Below are positions 1 to 13,953 of a stretch of 64,000 bases of DNA, in pieces. A program made the translations under genes and the position numbers. Each line of letters begins with the position of its first letter. The stretch's first letter is position 1. The notes below the pieces were generated by a model that saw nothing but the letters and a program-made list of their open reading frames with translations, had not been told where the DNA came from and ran no database searches. Origin of the DNA: Cavenderia fasciculata (lineage: Eukaryota > Evosea > Eumycetozoa > Acytosteliales > Cavenderiaceae); assembly GCF_000203815.1 (NCBI RefSeq), contig NW_004457624.1, positions 1,054,001-1,118,000 of the forward strand, in the 5' to 3' direction.

Positions 1-3000
1 CCTTGCTGACTATCATCACTTCCAAAATATGAAATAAAGTTGTCACGTAATGCGGCGAGGTCGCGAAGCTTGGTGTAGCATTCGAGACGTCCGTTCTCCC
101 ACAGACTCGTTTCGCGTTGTGAAAGTTGGTAGTTTTGGAGCTGACCCGATTCCAGTGCACCTAAAGCTTGATCGTACACCTTGAGCACAGAGACCCAGTC
201 TCCGCGCAGCTCTGCCTCCATCGCGTCCTTGGTGTAGGATACGTTGCCCATTTGACGCTCGATCAAGCCAAGTAATATATCGTTTTCATTCATTGCACGA
301 TACAACTCACGCAGATGCTCCCATGCGTCACTCAACTCGGACGACTGCGGCACCACAGAGTTGCTGGTCTGTCTTCGACGCGACCCACTGCTACTCATCT
401 CCTTGTTGATCATTGCCTGTATCTGTTGTTCCAACACGACAATACCCAACGGATGGTTTCCAGAGTACAACGAAATACGTGCCAGTTGCGCACATGTTGG
501 TGCAAGTTCTGGACACTGCTCGACGATACGCAAGATACAACTAACCATCTGAGGGTAGCAGTGTACCGACACGGATGAAATAGACGAGATACGTTCCTTG
601 ATGTTTTCACGGAACCCCTTGGTCTCGGTCGCAGCACGTCCATAAATGGCCGTAAACAACGATGCAAACACATTCGAACCAATAGTCGAATCGATCTGAC
701 AGAGTAGTTGCAAGGGACGGACTATCTCTTGCAACTTGATCTGGATGTCTGGAAGTTCACCCGATCTATACTTTCTAAACATAGTGACTTGGTTCTCCCT
801 TGCCTTTTTCGCACGTTCAATGTATGCTTCTCTCTCCTTGTTGAATTTTACTTGCATTCTAGCAAATACATTTGCGTTGGCCGATGATTCATTGGTGTTG
901 TTTCCTTCATTCTTTTTGAATCTATTTCTCAATTCCATGTATTTACCATCAACAGGTGCAGGTTGTTTAAATGCACCAGAACCACCTTTTTGACCAGCCG
1001 ATGGTTTTCCTGATGATGATGTTGGTTTTGGTAGTTGTTTCTTTTGTTGTTGTTGTTGACTATGTTGTTGAGAATAATTACTACCAGTGATCATATCAAC
1101 ATCCTGTGATAATGATGAGTTTCCAGATGGATAGAATTGTGAAAACGATGATTGTGTAAGAGTGAATTGTGGTGCTTGAGTCGAACGGATTCCCTGGTCG
1201 GTATCCATCATCATCATCTGACTGGCACTATCATCTTGTGAACTACTAAACAATGGATTCATATTGGATGTTCTACTCTGCCATGAGCTGTCAAGTTGGT
1301 ATTCCTTAAATGTACATTCACTCAATGGTTTTTCAAATACCAATTTCGAAAAGTCACTTGATCTCGAACAAAGTTGGAATAATAAACAACAACTATAACC
1401 TAACCATTGATTTTCAGTTTCAACTGAATACATTTTTCTACAAACAAATAAATAAATAAATAAATGTAAGTAAATAAATAAATATTTTTGTTTGTTTTGT
1501 GTGTTTTGACATACTCGAAAATTTGTAATAATCTTGATGAAGTTGACAATGAAAGTTGTTGATTGGTATCCCAAAACTCCATTATTTTCTTTTTAATGGC
1601 TTCACTGTCATCGGACAAACCAATGAGTAGAGTGATTCTCAATTGATCTGAATCACTGTATTCGGCGACATTGTTATAGATCCACATACAAATTTCAAAG
1701 TACAAATCTCTACAACTTTCATTTGGATTAGAGTTGAATGAATAGTCTTTGAGAAGTAATTGAACAATCTGTGTGGTGATGGCGGGTTGAGTAGACTGAT
1801 TCTTTACAATCTTGAATAGGATCTTGAGAAGGATCAATTGATTCTCTTCGTTTCTAACACGAATAAGGTTTTCCAAATTGATCGATTTCAATTTAATATA
1901 AAGATCGTCTACTTCATCTCCAATCCAATACAAAATATTAAATGCTATCAATCTAACCTGTTCATTCAACTGTGGTAAAACATTTAACATTCTAACTTGG
2001 AATTGTTTAAGGAATGATGGATGATGTAATCCAATAAAATATAAACAATTAAATGCTCTTTGATAATCTGTTGATGCAAATAATGATAATATCTAAAGAT
2101 AAAGAAATTAATATTATATTTTTTGTTTTTGATTTGTTTTTTCTTTCTCTTACCTTTCCTCTTAATAATTCATTTAAATCTGATTGATTTTGATGTTTTT
2201 GATTAAAATTTAACATCATACCACAAATTTCAGAGGTAGCATCTGAAAGTTCTTTAAAGTCTGTAAGATTGTCTAGTAGAGTTTGATAGAATTTGAATTC
2301 ATTGATATCTGAATCATTTTGTTTATCATATGCAGGAATATCATTACTGAGAAGAATGGAAAGGAGTACTAATCCAGTTGTTTTGTATTGTCTGCCTTTA
2401 CCCTTGAAATTACCACTTGTCTGATGTGATAAATATTCGACAATCGAATTCTTCTTGTCCACTGTAAAGATTCCCTTCCATCTCTCTACAAATAATTTAA
2501 TAATATTTAAATTATTTCTATGAATTTGTCTATTTGCTGCATATGCATTTTTAAATAAATAATTCTAAAAAAGATAATTAAAAAGTAAATATAAATATAT
2601 TTGTTGTGAAATAAATTTAATTTATCTTATAACATACTATGAATCTTGAAATATTTGATTGAATGATTGAATTATAACTCTTTTGATTCTCCAATGAATA
2701 GATATTTGGCCATTTCAAAATAATTAAACAAACATCACGAATGAAATAATGGAATCCTTTACCACCGGTGGCTGGCGAGATGACATAATCAATCAATAAT
2801 GGTATCCATTGTCTATGATACTTTTCAAAATATTGTGGTCTATTAATTAATACTTTTATAATAAATAAGAATATATTGGGATGTGCTAAATAATAAAAAT
2901 AATAAATGTTAATATATTTCTATTTAGAATCCTCTTTGATTCTTCTTCTTCTTCTTCTTTCTTTCTTTCTATCTTACGAGAATCTTTAGCTTTGTTATAA

Positions 3001-4539
3001 AGTTCAGTCATCCATTTTGGCATTTCATTACTATTTGAATCCAATTTAAATTTGTCTTGATAGATATCAATAATGTGAAGCATTGGCAACATGGATGGAT
3101 TAGAGTTGATTTCATCCATCTCCATGTTTTCATTGAGTTTGGCATATTTTCTTTGTTGTTGTTGGTACATGATATCATCAAATGTAGCTAGTGGGTGGCC
3201 AACTGGTGCAGGAGCAATGAAAGCACCTCTGCCAGAGATACTCGCGTCTTGACTAAGACTGCTGTCCTGAAGATACTGACTCGAGAGATACTTGATGTCT
3301 TGTAAGTTTCTTCTGGCAATACTGTTCATATCAACCTTACTATTGACTGTGAAATTAGTTTCTGGCTCGAAATTGTAAACCTTTTCAGTATCGATGATAT
3401 TCTCCCAGAGATATTCATTCTTTTCAATGTTTTCTTTGAAAAAGAAGGTGTGGAAGAAGTTTTCTCTTGACTGCGTCGCTGCAATGACACTAGCTAGACA
3501 GCTGTAGGCTGATCCGTGGTAGAGGGTGCACAGTGGACGTGTGACATGCTTGTCGTCGCTGGCCAGCTTCTCTGACTTGGCAGAATGGGCAGCACGCATG
3601 ATGGCGGCGGTCAACTCGGTTCCCTTGGCATCTGGCTTGTCGTAAAAGTATCGGTTGACATTGTCCTTGATGGTGGTCGACGGCATCGCCTCGTAGAACG
3701 CTTCAATCACATGGAAACAGCATATCTTTTCAATGATTGATGACTTGCGCTCACCCGAGTTGGTCATGTATTTGGGTACGAGTGGCTGGATGATAGACAT
3801 GAGCGAAGTAAGGTGTAACGTGAACAAATGGATCAGAGAAGGCTGAGTCATCTTTGCAATCAGAGGTGTACAGAATTTATCGACCAAAGTAATCTTGAGT
3901 TCGTCGGTATAGTCATTTGACAAAAATACATTAAAGCAATGAGTAAACACTTCCTTGCTCTGTTCGTCGCTACTACCCTTGATAAATCTATCAATAGAAG
4001 CATTGATATTAACAATATAGCTATGATCACGTTCCTTTAAGATTGGAAGTAATGTATCAATCATAAAAGTGCTTCCTTTAGATTCCAATGTATCCAAAAA
4101 TCTATCAATCGTTGTAATATAATCATTATAAATTGGTGATCCAACCGTTAAATCCTTTGAAACCAATGGGAAATTATAAACTACAATTTCATTTAATTTT
4201 TCTTTCAACTATAAAAATAATAAATAGAGCAAGTTAGAATTATATATTTTTAGATATTTATATTATTTACATACAGAATTATAATTATGATGTTTTGGAT
4301 AAGATAATAAATAAGGTAATAGGGTCAATGCCTTATTTTTAAATGCCAAAGTATTAGATCTATTTAAATAATTGACCAACATTGAATAAATGAAATCATA
4401 ACCTTCTTGAGACTCAAAGAATGTAGTTGTATCAACTTTGATGAAATTCTTTACAAACTCTAAGATATTTTCCTTTTCTTCTTGTTTCATATCATTGTTT
4501 GATAATATACTTGATACTTTTGTTAAAAATGGAATTAAC

Positions 4540-4580
<41 letters not shown>

Positions 4581-7500
4581 ATATTAATATCTTTTAACAT
4601 TGATTTTTTTTGTTTTTTTTTTTACTTTACAACAGTTTTCATTTCCTTTTTTCTTAATGATGATTGATTTTCAGTCCATTGAGTATGTTTGAAAATACAA
4701 ATATCATTTAATAATTTATGGATACCATTGGTTTTCTTGATTTGTTCAACAAGATGATCAACATATGATTCAAAGTGTGATGAAATATGTTTGGTAATCT
4801 CTCCAAAGAATGTTTTATAGAATAAACTATACTTGTCAACTTGTTCCAAAGGTGGTGTATCTGAACCACCACCACCAGCAGCTTGTGGAGTAGTAGTAGT
4901 CATTGTAACATCACCATCACCATTCTTTGATTTATCATCCTTATTATTGTTATTATTATTATTATTATTATTTATATCCTTTTTATCTTTTGATTTTTCT
5001 TGAAGAGAAGCAGGATTTTGAATAAGTGATAATAATTTTTGAGGAGAAATACCAATACTGAAAACAAGGGTGAGGATCTCCTTGAATACCAATAGTTTAG
5101 AAGGTGATACTTGGTCACTACAATTATCAAATATATAATCAACCAATAATTCGTTGAGTTGTTTGGTTGATTTGATAATGGTTGATTTGGTTGCCAGTGC
5201 ACATTGTTCAATGACATCGTCCAATACTCTATTGTTGTGAATGATCTTGTAACCTTTGACTAGTGTGATAAGAGTATCGATACTCTCATTCTTGATCAAC
5301 TTGTCAATGTTTACAAGATTCAATGCGCTATCATTTGATGTGATCTTGTCGACCAATACTTGAATCAAAGTGTCTTTGTATCTATCACCTTGTTCGATTA
5401 AAATGGCACATATTCTATTTACAATAGGGTGTACACCTGGGAATGCCTGTCCCTGTTGAGGTGCCACACCCGTCTCCAAATCAATCTCTGTCAATCCAAT
5501 TGCCAATGGAGTCAATAAAAGATCACCAACCAATCGAATAAATTGAATACCACCATAATTTAATATATCAATAAATTTAAACTTTTCAATTAATAATATA
5601 AATAATCCTAATAAATGTTTAATAACATTACACTAAAATTAAAAACAAATAAATAAAAATGATTAATAAATGATATCTTTACAAGTTATTAATAATATAA
5701 ATAATATATACCTTGTAGAAATTATACTTTTCCAATTCACGTGGTGATAGTGGTGATAATAAAGTAGAGATTGGTGAGCTGTTGTTGGTAGTACTATTAC
5801 TATTATTGTTGGCATATTCTGATAAAAATATATAGAATGAATTGGTTAGGATTTTTGATCCATATTCTTTGTTGACAAGGTGAATTGGTTCGATGAATGA
5901 TTCGCTCAGATACCAGGTATAGACATGTAGTGAAGTTTGTAGATGCTTGAACCAAAACTCAATCTCTGCAACTGTTGGTGCACTACCACCACTCTTTTTG
6001 CTGCCGGTTGGTGGAGAGAGCGAGTTGGCAGGCTCGGCCACCTCCATGATGAAACCAATACCATGCTTTTTGATGTTGTCTTTGATCCATTGGGACCCTG
6101 ACTTGATGCCGGGTAGCATAACCACCAAACGTTGGAAGAGGAGGATTGCTTCTGTTCGTGCTCGGCTCTCTGTACGTCCACAACACTCTTTGAACAACCA
6201 CAACACGAATGCCTGGAGATCAGTGTGCTCACGACGCTGTGCGTTGGATTTGTTGAGTATGTCAAGCTTGCGTTCAATGACCTTGACCATGACGGTGAGG
6301 ACGTGTGACAGTTTGTTGGCAATCTCGTCATTCTCACTTGATGCTGCACCGTCGTCATCTCCTTTGTCACCACCTTCTCCAGCTCCACGTATACTACTGC
6401 TACTCGAACTGATTCTCAAGCTGAGCAAGACCATGTGCATCAACTCAAAGATAAACTGTGTGACAAGTGTTTCTTCCTCACGGAATATTCTGTATATCTC
6501 GGTGAGCGCGATAGCAGCGCCAAGACGCTGGTTGGAAGCCGGGTGCATGGCAAGCGAGTACACACGCTTCATGAGTGACTTGAAGTTGAACGGGTTCTTC
6601 TCCTGCTGCGACTTGGATGTGTGTTTGAGCGACCATTTGGCAAACTCGGCCAGACACTTGGCGGCAAATGCACGCAGCGAACCGTCGTGTGGACTGGTCA
6701 ATCCCTCGACAATGGCGTTGAGCAGACACATAGTGTCGTCGCTCTCGGACCGAACATTTCGAGTGAACCAATGTACCAACTGAATGCACAGTGGTTGGAA
6801 CAACTGACGAGCAACCTGCTCGACATCAGTTGCCAGCTGCAACAGTGCTGGGAACACATGTTTATACAACTTGGTGAAACTCTGTGCTGGTCCTGCTGCA
6901 GGTGGATTAGCAGCCTTTCCAATCATATACAACACAAACGAGTGCAAAAGTTCGCATGCAGCAACCTTGGTCTGACGCGACGGTGATTTCATGGCCAGCG
7001 ACACGACCGACGGCAAGATCGAGTCCAATATAATCGATATGTTGTTAATATCGGTGAATGGAATCGACAAGAGCAGATGCGACTCGGTGTCCCATGCCAC
7101 TCCATTCTCACCGCTGTTTTCACCGTGCACTAGATCGACTGTACCTAGGAGATGTGAGTTCTTTCCACCCAGTCTGCCAAGCAATGCAATGATACGGTTC
7201 TGTATCTCCTCGACCGAGTTTTTAAACTGCATCATCTTTGGATCGATTGTCTTGTTGGACGAAGACGATCCAAACTTCTTTCGACGAAACTGAGGTGTCT
7301 TTCCAAAATAATAATTTGGACCCAATGTTCCATCGGCGTTTCCATCTCCCACACCTCCATCGGCCAATGCATTGGGTGTAGTTGAAATCATCAAATAATC
7401 ATTCAAACTTGGTAAAATAGAATCCAAATATTTATAAACTTGTAATGGTACAACTTTAATCCAATATTCAATTGCATTTAATGCTGAATGTCCTAATTTT

Positions 7501-10373
7501 AAATAACTAAAAAACAACAAATTATTAGTTGAATGAAATATTCTCTTCCTTTTGTTTATCTCTTTCTTTTCTTTTACCTTAAACCTAATTTAAAAGAAGT
7601 TTTTAAAGTTGGAATTAATAAACCAACATCGATGAGTTGTTTTGGAATGGAGAGTAAAAGTTGAATACAAGATGCCAATAATTCATCTTTGAATTGGTTA
7701 CCACAAGATAATACTTCTTGAATGAATTTGTTGAATAGAATAAAACAATTCTTTTTGTTTTCAATTTCTTCTTCTTCTATTTCGAGTTGGATTTGTGGAG
7801 CATTTGATGACTGGTTTGTTGTTGTATTATTTTCATCATCATCAATATCCATTGAATAGGATAATGAAAAGGTTTCACCACTATTACTAGCAGCAGAGTC
7901 AATTGAAGCTGTCAATGATTTCTTTTGTTGCTGATCAATAAATGCAAAATAATTTTCCTTTTTGCAAACCTTCATGATCACTTGCATCAACTTGTAGAAA
8001 CCACTGATAAGAGGATACTTTTTCGATGTGAAAATAACTTCCTTGCCAAAAATGTAAATCCATGGTACTAGTAACTTTGGGTGATTGTATGGAACGAATA
8101 TTTTAACAAATTCCACCAAGTTTAGGAATAATTCGATATCCTTGGCAGTTGATGGAATCAATGTTTGATTATCATCATTTACCAATTGAGATGCATCCTG
8201 TTCCTCTTGGTCGTTGGATTCCTCATCTTCATCCGTTGCATCTTCATCTTCATCATCTTGTTTTTTCTTTTGATCTGTTGCAGCACCAGCAGTAGTAGTA
8301 GTAGTGATCATTGCTGGATTATGATGAATATCATCAACATCCTTTGAAGAATAAGATAAATCCAATTTCTGAATAAGTGAAATCAAAGAGGAAATCATTT
8401 CATTGTAGATCATTGAGGTGATAGTTCCAGCATTGACAGGTGGAGTATCTCTATTCTTGTTGTATTCAGTATCCTCTTTTTTAGGATGTAATAAATGAAA
8501 CCAAACATCTTTATACACTTCATACCAAGGTGTATCACCTGTATTCAAATAATTTATCAATGAAAGATTTGGTTTTGAAAATGTTATAATCATTCCTTGT
8601 CGAACTAAAAAAAACAAACAAAAATAAAAGTTAATAATTATATTTTCTTTTTTTTCTTCTTTTTCCTTTTTTTAATATTTACTTACCAATTCTAGTTAAT
8701 AAAGTTTTCAAGAAATCACCTTTAAAATATAATGAAGCAAATAAACGATTGATGGCAGAATAATATCTATCACGTTGTTTTTCAAATAGATAGGGATAGA
8801 TGATGAAAAAGGTGCCAACGATTTGTTCCAATGGGTCAAGATACCAAAATTCAATGTCATTGATTTCAAACAAGATATTTGAAAAGGCATTGATAAAACT
8901 AGACAAATGCATTACAATCTCTTCGATGTTTTCCAGTTTGACAATCATCAACTTTTCAGAGAATTTAAACAGACTGCCAAGCAGCGATTTCAACTCCCAT
9001 TCTCCAATAAATTGTTTAACTGGTAATGCAAATCTACTACATCCTCTAATAGCAATAGATATTTCATATGTTGAACTATTTGTATTTTCAAATATTGAAT
9101 AAAATTTTCTTATAAAAAACTATAAACAGAAACAAATATTAATTAATATCTTTTGTACACTTATCTAATCTAATAAATATAATATCTTTTCGCATACCTT
9201 AAAAGTAGTTTGATCACTTTCAATACTTCTTTGACCAGAAGTCATTTCTTTTGCAATTTGAGCTAAAAATGTATCGATACAATTAAAAGCAATATCACGA
9301 TTCAACTTGTTATTGTGATTACACCAAAACTCTAGACGTGTAAACATTTTCTCACTCTGTTCTGTGAGGTATTGTTTAAAGAGTGGCGCATGATGATTGA
9401 TGAGTTGCATTGCAGACCGAGGGATTTCAAATCGTTGACCGGCCGATTGTGGGTCGGTGCAAATAAACAGATAGTGGTAGAGTTGTTGGACATGTTTGTT
9501 GTTGGTTATCATAAAATCGCCACTAAAATGTACAAGCAGGCAATCCAATGCCTTGATAGAAGACAGTATCAGTACAGTCTCTGGTGCCTTTGATTTTAAC
9601 TGTGATCCAAGTGTCTCCATTAAAATAGTTGCCAATTGATTATTATAATCCATAATAACCGATGGGAAATGTTCTGAAAATAATCCCAATGTAATTAATA
9701 TCTCTCCTTTAACAGTTTGTGATAATTTACCACATGTAAATTGTTCAATTAATCTAGAATCAAAATAAATAAAGCAATTATATTAATAATAAGTTGAATT
9801 GATTTGTTCTATTCTATTTTTGTTTACATACTTGTCAGTCATATCTCGGACACCAAATAATTCAGCTTTGATTGAAGATTGTTTGGTTTGATAATTGAAT
9901 GATTTGGTGAGGATCTTTTGAATTGGTTTAAAAGAGAGTGCTTGGACAGTTTGACTTTGGTCTTTTCTAAAGAGACTGATACATAGATTCTTGATAGATA
10001 CAATGTAACCAGTACATGCAGCTCTATAATTCTTGATAAAGTCGGTTGTCAGCTGCAAGAGTTGGCATTTGATTTTGACTACGATCTTTGTATTAGCACT
10101 TGTACTATTGTTGACCGAGTAGTTGCCTGTTTTCGTCAGGTACTTGAGTATGTTGTGGTCACCTTGAAACAAGAGTGATGCGGCCAGACCAATCTCTTCA
10201 TCGACCAACTCTTTCATGATAATGTTGGACAGCTCGTCAATCAACATCTCATCATTATCCATGGCAGAGTAGCTGGTTGCAGCCGACCCCTGTTGTTGTT
10301 GTTGTGCATTCAACGATGCATGAAGTTTAATCAAATAATCTTCAATCTTTTGGTATGTTGATGTTCCTGTCAT
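1..10373 (-). CDS. prkdc: DNA-dependent protein kinase catalytic subunit (DNA-PKcs), N-terminal part, runs off left edge
   Basis: Giant PIKK-family Ser/Thr kinase that binds Ku at DNA double-strand breaks and drives non-homologous end joining in the nucleus. Twelve exons can be read, all in phase: 9832-10373, 9198-9753, 8687-9119, 7578-8604, 5712-7506, 4631-5632, 4275-4538, 2978-4208, 2638-2885, 2154-2564, 1515-2092 and 1-1437. Together they give about 3170 residues, nearly all HEAT-type helical solenoid. Matches to vertebrate DNA-PKcs include LGRLGGKNSHLLG (exon 5712-7506), QRLGAAIALTEIYRIFREEE (same exon), VSKDLTVGSPIY (exon 2978-4208), SNDIPAYD (exon 2154-2564) and ELPDIQIK (exon 1-1437, near the start of the FAT region). 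The kinase and FATC domains must lie left of position 1. The start MTGTSTYQK is the first Met of the open exon. Insertions rich in Asn, Gly and acidic residues (exons 4631-5632 and 7578-8604) are typical dictyostelid inserts. ATM, ATR and TRRAP are excluded by these matches. Confidence 0.93.
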
Positions 10374-10677
10374 AGTTAGTTATGAACTGACTAGATAGAT
10401 TGATTACAATAATCAATCAATCAATCTATCTATATAGCTATACAAATACAAATACAATATAATATATAATATATACAAAAAAAAAAAAGATGAAGTAAAG
10501 AAGTAGTTTAATAAAAAATGTGGTGAAGGCGATCTTCACCAACTATGACTATGATTTTAATATCTATTTTTATTAAAATACTCAAAATTAGGGTTGAGCT
10601 CTTGAGTTCTTGATCATTCATTTATTTTGCTTTTGAATCAAACAAATAATAATAATAAGAAAGAGATAAATATAAAT
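10374..10677. promoter_or_regulatory. Divergent promoter region between DNA-PKcs and BPNT1-like genes
   Basis: About 300 bp of AT-rich DNA separates two start codons pointing outward, so both promoters should lie here. It contains a (TCAA/TCTA)-type simple repeat near 10410-10435, TATA-like runs at 10455-10475, and an A-tract at 10478-10489. No specific factor site can be assigned. Confidence 0.5.
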
Positions 10678-11562
10678 ATGGGAAAGGTGGATATATTACA
10701 ATTAGTATCGGCATGTTTGCAATTGGCAGAAGAGTCTGGTGACATTATAAGGGGGATATTCAACTCTGGGTCACTTGGAGTGCAGTACAAGGCCGAGGAC
10801 GACCCATTCACTATCGCAGACGTTAAATCTCAGCAACACATTATTGGCGGTCTACTCAAGTTGTGGAAGGATTTGAGAATCGTCGGTGAGGAGAACTGCG
10901 ACATTCCACCGGTTGATGTGACCCCAAAGACTGACCGATTGGAAGAGTATCGTGACAAACTACCCAAGGAGTTGGTCGATGGTATTGAGGAGAGCGAACT
11001 GCTCTTGTTCCTCGACCCATTAGACGCAACACGCGAGTTTACCAAAGGGCGTGTCGAATGTGTCATGACATTACTTGGTATCAGCTACCGTGGCAAACCA
11101 ATTGCTGGTGTCATCTACCAACCCTTTATCAATGATAATAAGGGTCGCTCAGTATGGGCTGTTGTAGGTATGCCGGTTGTTGGTCTATTGGACAAACGTG
11201 CACCAGAAGATCGTGATAAGGTCATCCTCGTGACATCGGCATCTCACTATGACGAGCGTGTCGACCGTGCCACGAAAAAGATCAATCCCGACAAAGTCAT
11301 CCGAACCGGTGGTGCTGGATTCAAGATCCTCATGATCATTGAGAATCTCGCCGACGTCTATATCTTCCCAACAGTCGGTAGCAAGCTTTGGGACATTTGC
11401 GCACCACATGCCGTCCTCTTGGCCGTCGGCGGCACTCTGACCGACCCATCTGGCAAAGACATCATCTACAGCGACCAACCAGAATTAATTGAAAACAAGA
11501 ATGGTATCGTCATCACCATTGGTAATCATCAAAAGTATATTCAACTATTAAATCAAGAATAA
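10678..11562 (+). CDS. bpnt1: 3'(2'),5'-bisphosphate nucleotidase (BPNT1/CysQ family)
   Basis: Intronless gene of 294 residues. The family is Mg-dependent and Li-sensitive; it removes the 3' phosphate from PAP (adenosine 3',5'-bisphosphate), clearing the by-product of sulfate assimilation and sulfotransferases. Metal-binding motifs of the inositol monophosphatase fold are visible: DDPFTIAD near residue 40, GEEN near residue 80, DPLDATREFTKG near residue 117, and the late WDICAPHAVLLAVGG near residue 240. The DPLD-x-T motif carries Ala where Gly is most common. The start MGKVDILQLVS is the first ATG in frame, preceded by an A-rich leader. The gene converges with the FAM50 gene, with an 84 bp gap that must hold both polyadenylation regions. 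Inositol monophosphatase is less likely because of the BPNT1-type segment FTKGRVECVMTLLGISY and the length. Confidence 0.9.
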   Translation: MGKVDILQLVSACLQLAEESGDIIRGIFNSGSLGVQYKAEDDPFTIADVKSQQHIIGGLLKLWKDLRIVGEENCDIPPVDVTPKTDRLEEYRDKLPKELVDGIEESELLLFLDPLDATREFTKGRVECVMTLLGISYRGKPIAGVIYQPFINDNKGRSVWAVVGMPVVGLLDKRAPEDRDKVILVTSASHYDERVDRATKKINPDKVIRTGGAGFKILMIIENLADVYIFPTVGSKLWDICAPHAVLLAVGGTLTDPSGKDIIYSDQPELIENKNGIVITIGNHQKYIQLLNQE

Positions 11563-11646
11563 ATAACACTGTACAGTCCCCCTCTCCCTATGTTGTATAA
11601 ATATAAATATAAATATAAATGTACGTACATACATATTCCCAATTAA

Positions 11647-12890
11647 TTAATTGGGTGTAGTTGTAGTTGTATTATTATTATTAGCAGCAGCAAGTAATTT
11701 ATCGGAAATTGTATATTTTCCATAATCTACACCTGGTTGATACTCTACCCATCTTGAAGCTGGAAATATATGTTTGTTTCTTTCGTACCATGACTTTTCC
11801 ACTACTTTGGCAGCATGAGATTCATCCTTTTCAACTGTTGCATCATTTACCAAACGAATATCTTCATGTACATCAAATTTGAATAATGGTCCACTCTTTC
11901 CTCTAGCTTTCTCGATTATCATATCATAAAATGAATAATTCTAAAAAGAAACAAGAGTTAGAATATGGAGAAAATATTAATCAATTTATAGTTTATACAT
12001 ACTTGAGGAATAATTAAATCTTCTTTGATAAATATTAAATGATCAACTGATACACCACGTAATTCCTTAAACTCTAAACGAGCCATTGCCAAAAACTTTT
12101 CAATCGTTGTTCCTTTGTTGCATTGCAATGACCGTCTATGACCAGATCCATCCCAATACGAATAGGTAATTTCAATCTTTTCCTCTTTGATCTTGTTTTG
12201 TTGTTCTGTCCATTGAGCAATCAATTTTTCACGTTCCAATCGTTCCAATTCATCTCTTTCCTTGTCTGGTAAAAAGTCGGTATTTACTCTTGGATCTTTA
12301 CCAAATTTAATCTTTCTATTATTATTATTACTACTACTACTATTTACATCTTGTTGTTCCTGTTCATTATTATTATTATTATCTTTGTCGTCAGTTGATT
12401 TTAATTTTTTCTTTATAATATCTTGATCAATATCACCATCACCACCATCACCATTATTATTATTACTATCTTCTTCTTTTTTAGATATCACTTTACTTTT
12501 CAGTTGTTCTTGTTCATTATTATTGTTATCGTCCTCGTCGTCATCATCTTCAACATCAAATGATAATTTGTTCTTTGTAATTGCTTTCTTTTGAACCTTT
12601 TTGACCTGACCTTGATTCGTTCTCTTTTTCGATTCTTCGAGTGCTTGTTGTTCTTGTTGTTGTTGTATGTTCCTTTGAAAGTCAGACATTGACACTAGAC
12701 CAACATTCTTGAATGCGTTGGACTGGTCGTTGGCCGACTCAAACTTTTGGTTGATATTAAGAGTATACGATTTGTTCTCCTCTTTGATCTTCTCCTTTGC
12801 TTTGTTGAGTTCTTTCAATTCATTGCCACGTTGCTTCTCGAGCATACGTATACGGTTACCATCACCTGATCCTCCTTTGAATTCTGCCAT
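11647..12890 (-). CDS. fam50: FAM50/XAP5 family nuclear protein
   Basis: Two exons (12003-12890 and 11647-11940; GTATGT donor, phase 0) encode 393 residues. FAM50A/XAP5 proteins are conserved nuclear proteins linked to spliceosome function and, in plants (XCT), to clock and small-RNA phenotypes. The N-terminus has the charged, coiled-coil-like head ([19 protein letters not shown]) seen in the family, then a family-like segment [20 protein letters not shown] near residue 65. The middle (about residues 110-200) is an Asn/Asp/Glu-rich low-complexity linker. The C-terminal XAP5 core contains [44 protein letters not shown] and, in exon 2, [20 protein letters not shown]. The short Thr/Asn tail is extra. 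The gene lies alone between its promoter (region to 13953) and the converging BPNT1 gene. Confidence 0.9.
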
Positions 12891-13953
12891 ATTATTATAT
12901 TCTGTCTAAAGAATAACTCTTCTCTCTTTTCTCTTTTCTCTCAACTTTGCGCAAAGTGCAATTAATTTTCAAAAGAATTCGTCAAGTCATCTGATACACA
13001 CACAGAAATAGATGTCGCTTGTTTGTTTGTTTGTCTGTTGTTGACTTTGATTTATTTATTTGGGTGTGATTTAAGATACTGTAATGACTCACACTAATCA
13101 TAAAAGAGACAAAGAGAGAGAATTAAATTGACCAACCTCCCCTCTCAAAAAAAGTAGAGAGAGAGAGTTGCTTGAATGTTCGTTACAAGAAAACGAACAG
13201 GTTTTTTATTGTCAGTGGAAAAGGGAGGGATCATCAAAGTTTAAACACAGAGATGGGTCGACCATACTGCACCCCCCATACTCGAGAAAACCATTTAATG
13301 GCTTGGTGTTTTTTTATTATTTTTATTTTTTTTTTTTCTCCCGCTTTGCTATTAAAAAAAAATTTGACGTCCAGCACTTTCTTTTTTTTTCAATTTTGGT
13401 TTTTTTTCAAAAATTTATATTATCTTTTTTTTTTTTTTTTATATCATCAAGCTCAGGAGTCACCCCGACCCATAATTCAAATTTTTTAGAATCCAACCAT
13501 TTTTATTTTTTAGTAATTTATAAAACGAGTTTATATAAACTATAGCAACTTGATTTTATTCAATTTTATTTATTTGATATATATATACATACGATAATAA
13601 TACATACATACATACATCATTCATTCAATCATTTATTCAATCAATCAATCAATCAAGCATCAACAATAAAAAGGAAAAAGGAAGAAAAACAAAGTAACCT
13701 TTGAGCATTTATTGAACACAGCACACTATCTCTCTTCAATACAATTTAATTATAATATTAATAATAATAATACAGTACTCTAACTCTACTACAAATCAAT
13801 CAATTCTAAAAGCAACAACATAGTATTTATTGTTTGTTGCATCATCATCATCTTTTTAAAAATAGTACTATCAATTAACAGCAACCTATTAGAACAACAG
13901 CTATACAAGTGGACAAGATTAGATTATCACCAATAGAATAGGATTGTTTCATC
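12891..13953. other. Intergenic region: shared upstream DNA of FAM50 and BET genes
   Basis: About 1.06 kb without a convincing gene. It holds long T-tracts (13300-13440) interrupted by short GC-richer islands (13240-13285 and 13450-13475), and CATA/TCAA simple repeats (13585-13660) just upstream of the BET start. A CTCCCGC string at 13339-13345 resembles an E2F-type site, but this is weak. Open frames here are products of homopolymers and have no coding character. Confidence 0.6.

Noticed and set aside
13468-13475. ACCCATAA, resembling the upstream element (DUSE) of dictyostelid noncoding RNA genes; a similar string occurs at 17782-17790
   Set aside because: No structured or class I RNA-like sequence follows at the expected distance of about 60-70 nt; a chance match in AT-rich DNA is likely.
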